A DNA stretch of 64,000 nt from Valencia hispanica (taxonomy: Eukaryota; Chordata; Actinopteri; Cyprinodontiformes; Valenciidae), in the NCBI GenBank assembly GCA_963556495.2, contig OY747709.1:22314400-22378399 (forward strand). The letters run 5' to 3'. The notes under the pieces are model-generated. The model had not been told where the DNA came from, ran no database searches, and worked only from the letters and a program-made list of their open reading frames with translations. The position numbers and the translations under genes are program-made. Shown here one piece after another: positions 62,986-64,000 of this stretch (positions are counted from its first letter, which is position 1; each line of letters opens with the position of its first letter).

Positions 62986-64000
62986 CATTTCACACCTTGA
63001 TGGGTAATCTCTGGGAGTCAGAACCCATCTTCTTCATGAACAGTATATTATAGGTCGAATTTCCTATGCTGTTTATACTTAGATATAATTGTTTAAACAG
63101 ATTAACAGGGCACCTCCAAGCAAAACGTACCTGAAGACAGACCAGACTTGCAGTGGTCCGAAGCTCTCTTAATGATGTCACTCAAGGAAGTAGTGAGTCT
63201 GAGGTGTTGTCACAAAATGCATCCACAGATATGCCCGAATAAAACTTAAATGCTGTAAATTATCCAAAGCTCAAAGATTTCTGACATTATGTCAGCTTTT
63301 CCAAAATATTTTAAGGCATTCTAATTTTTGTCTGTGTAAACAAATATGCTGTCTTTTAATGCAGTGTTTATAGATATCTTTTTTGTATACCTGTTTTCAT
63401 ATTTACTGCTGTACTTTTATGTTTTTACTTGAAAAATAATCAAAGGTACAACCTTTTCCATGAGCAATTTTTTCACAACAGAAAATATAAAAAAAATGTT
63501 CATCTCTATTTAACTGAGGCTGCCTTTTTACGTTTCTAGCTTTTCTAGATGATATAGAGAATATGTTTGTGGACCTTAGGAATTCTTAACTGTTTGTGTA
63601 CAGCGTAAAAGGTATTTATGAGCCCAAAACTGCTCATTGTAAATGTGATGTAAAGTTTAGTAAAATGTATAGGTCTACATCAAGGTTAACACAGACTAAT
63701 GTCTAAATGAGGTCTATGTGTTGAAATCAGGTTCATACTTCAGTACACAGCAGATATTTAAGGTAAAGGGTTCGAAAAGATTGTAAAGTTTGAGACTGCA
63801 GTGTTCCAGACTGAACAACAATAACAGCTAAAAATCAAGTCATTGGAAATAGCCAACTTAAAGATTTTTCTTGTGCACATGGATGGACGCATAGATGGAT
63901 CCTGAGTCAAAATGTTCATCAAATTGCTCTTGGAGGGAAAAAAGCACACTCTTTCTTCTCTAGAGAGCTACAAACAAATCAAACAGGTTAACCAATGTTC
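62986..64000. other. Intronic sequence, nothing recognised
   Basis: No coding or repeat signal that I can support up to the window edge. Confidence 0.4.

Overview
The window looks like an intronic segment of a teleost fish nuclear genome. It is AT-rich, has no bacterial-style gene packing, and is full of element types known from fish: Tc1/mariner transposons with long inverted repeats, hAT elements, L2, Rex1/Babar and RTE LINEs, and several tRNA-derived SINEs. The species cannot be named from this sequence. The supplied translations begin at any TTG/ATG, so nearly all short ORFs carry no meaning.

The one confident host exon is on the minus strand at 7395-7586. It is 192 bp, has an acceptor and a donor, and encodes 64 residues of heptad-rich coiled coil that match the N-terminal coiled coil of kazrin (KAZN). 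The window is therefore best read as KAZN intron on both sides of this exon. The gene runs right to left, so higher coordinates are 5'. A second, phase-compatible candidate exon (45773-45880, minus, 108 bp, phase 1-1) has a strong acceptor and could be a cassette exon or an alternative upstream exon. A very weak plus-strand first-exon candidate lies beside a G4-prone tract at 13.0-13.2 kb.

Layout: 1-6.5 kb holds decayed Tc1 copies, a SINE fragment and a LINE tail. 7.4-7.6 kb is the kazrin exon. 8.1-10.3 kb has a 612-bp long-TIR element, a hAT-like terminus, and an L2 3' end split by a fold-back insertion. 13.4-14.6 kb has an RTE LINE and a SINE. 18-19.5 kb has a SINE and a Tc1 with a SINE inside it. 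20.8-25.1 kb is the densest zone: a microsatellite, a hAT element broken by a Tc1, then another Tc1. 27.7-28.7 kb has a Rex1 fragment and (TA)n. 32.9-34.7 kb is a Tc1 carrying a nested SINE and a nested MITE. 37.7-43.1 kb has Tc1 relics and a hAT with a perfect 8-bp TSD. 48.8-52.8 kb has Rex1, a tandem duplication and a BED-finger hAT relic. 54.9-57.2 kb has a SINE and L2. 59.0-63.0 kb has a hAT terminus, a Tc1 relic, the best-preserved Tc1 (1613 bp, ruined by one stop and one catalytic D-to-N change) and an L2 3' UTR.

No element here appears autonomous. At least two lineages share machinery by sequence: the RTE LINE and a tRNA-headed SINE both end in GATG-type repeats. Long stretches of 28.7-32.9 and 34.7-37.7 kb contain no element I recognise. 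I found no CRISPR array, operon, retroviral gag-pol or undescribed multi-gene system. The most interesting items are the candidate cassette exon, the fold-back insertion with its TSD, and the nested-insertion chronology.
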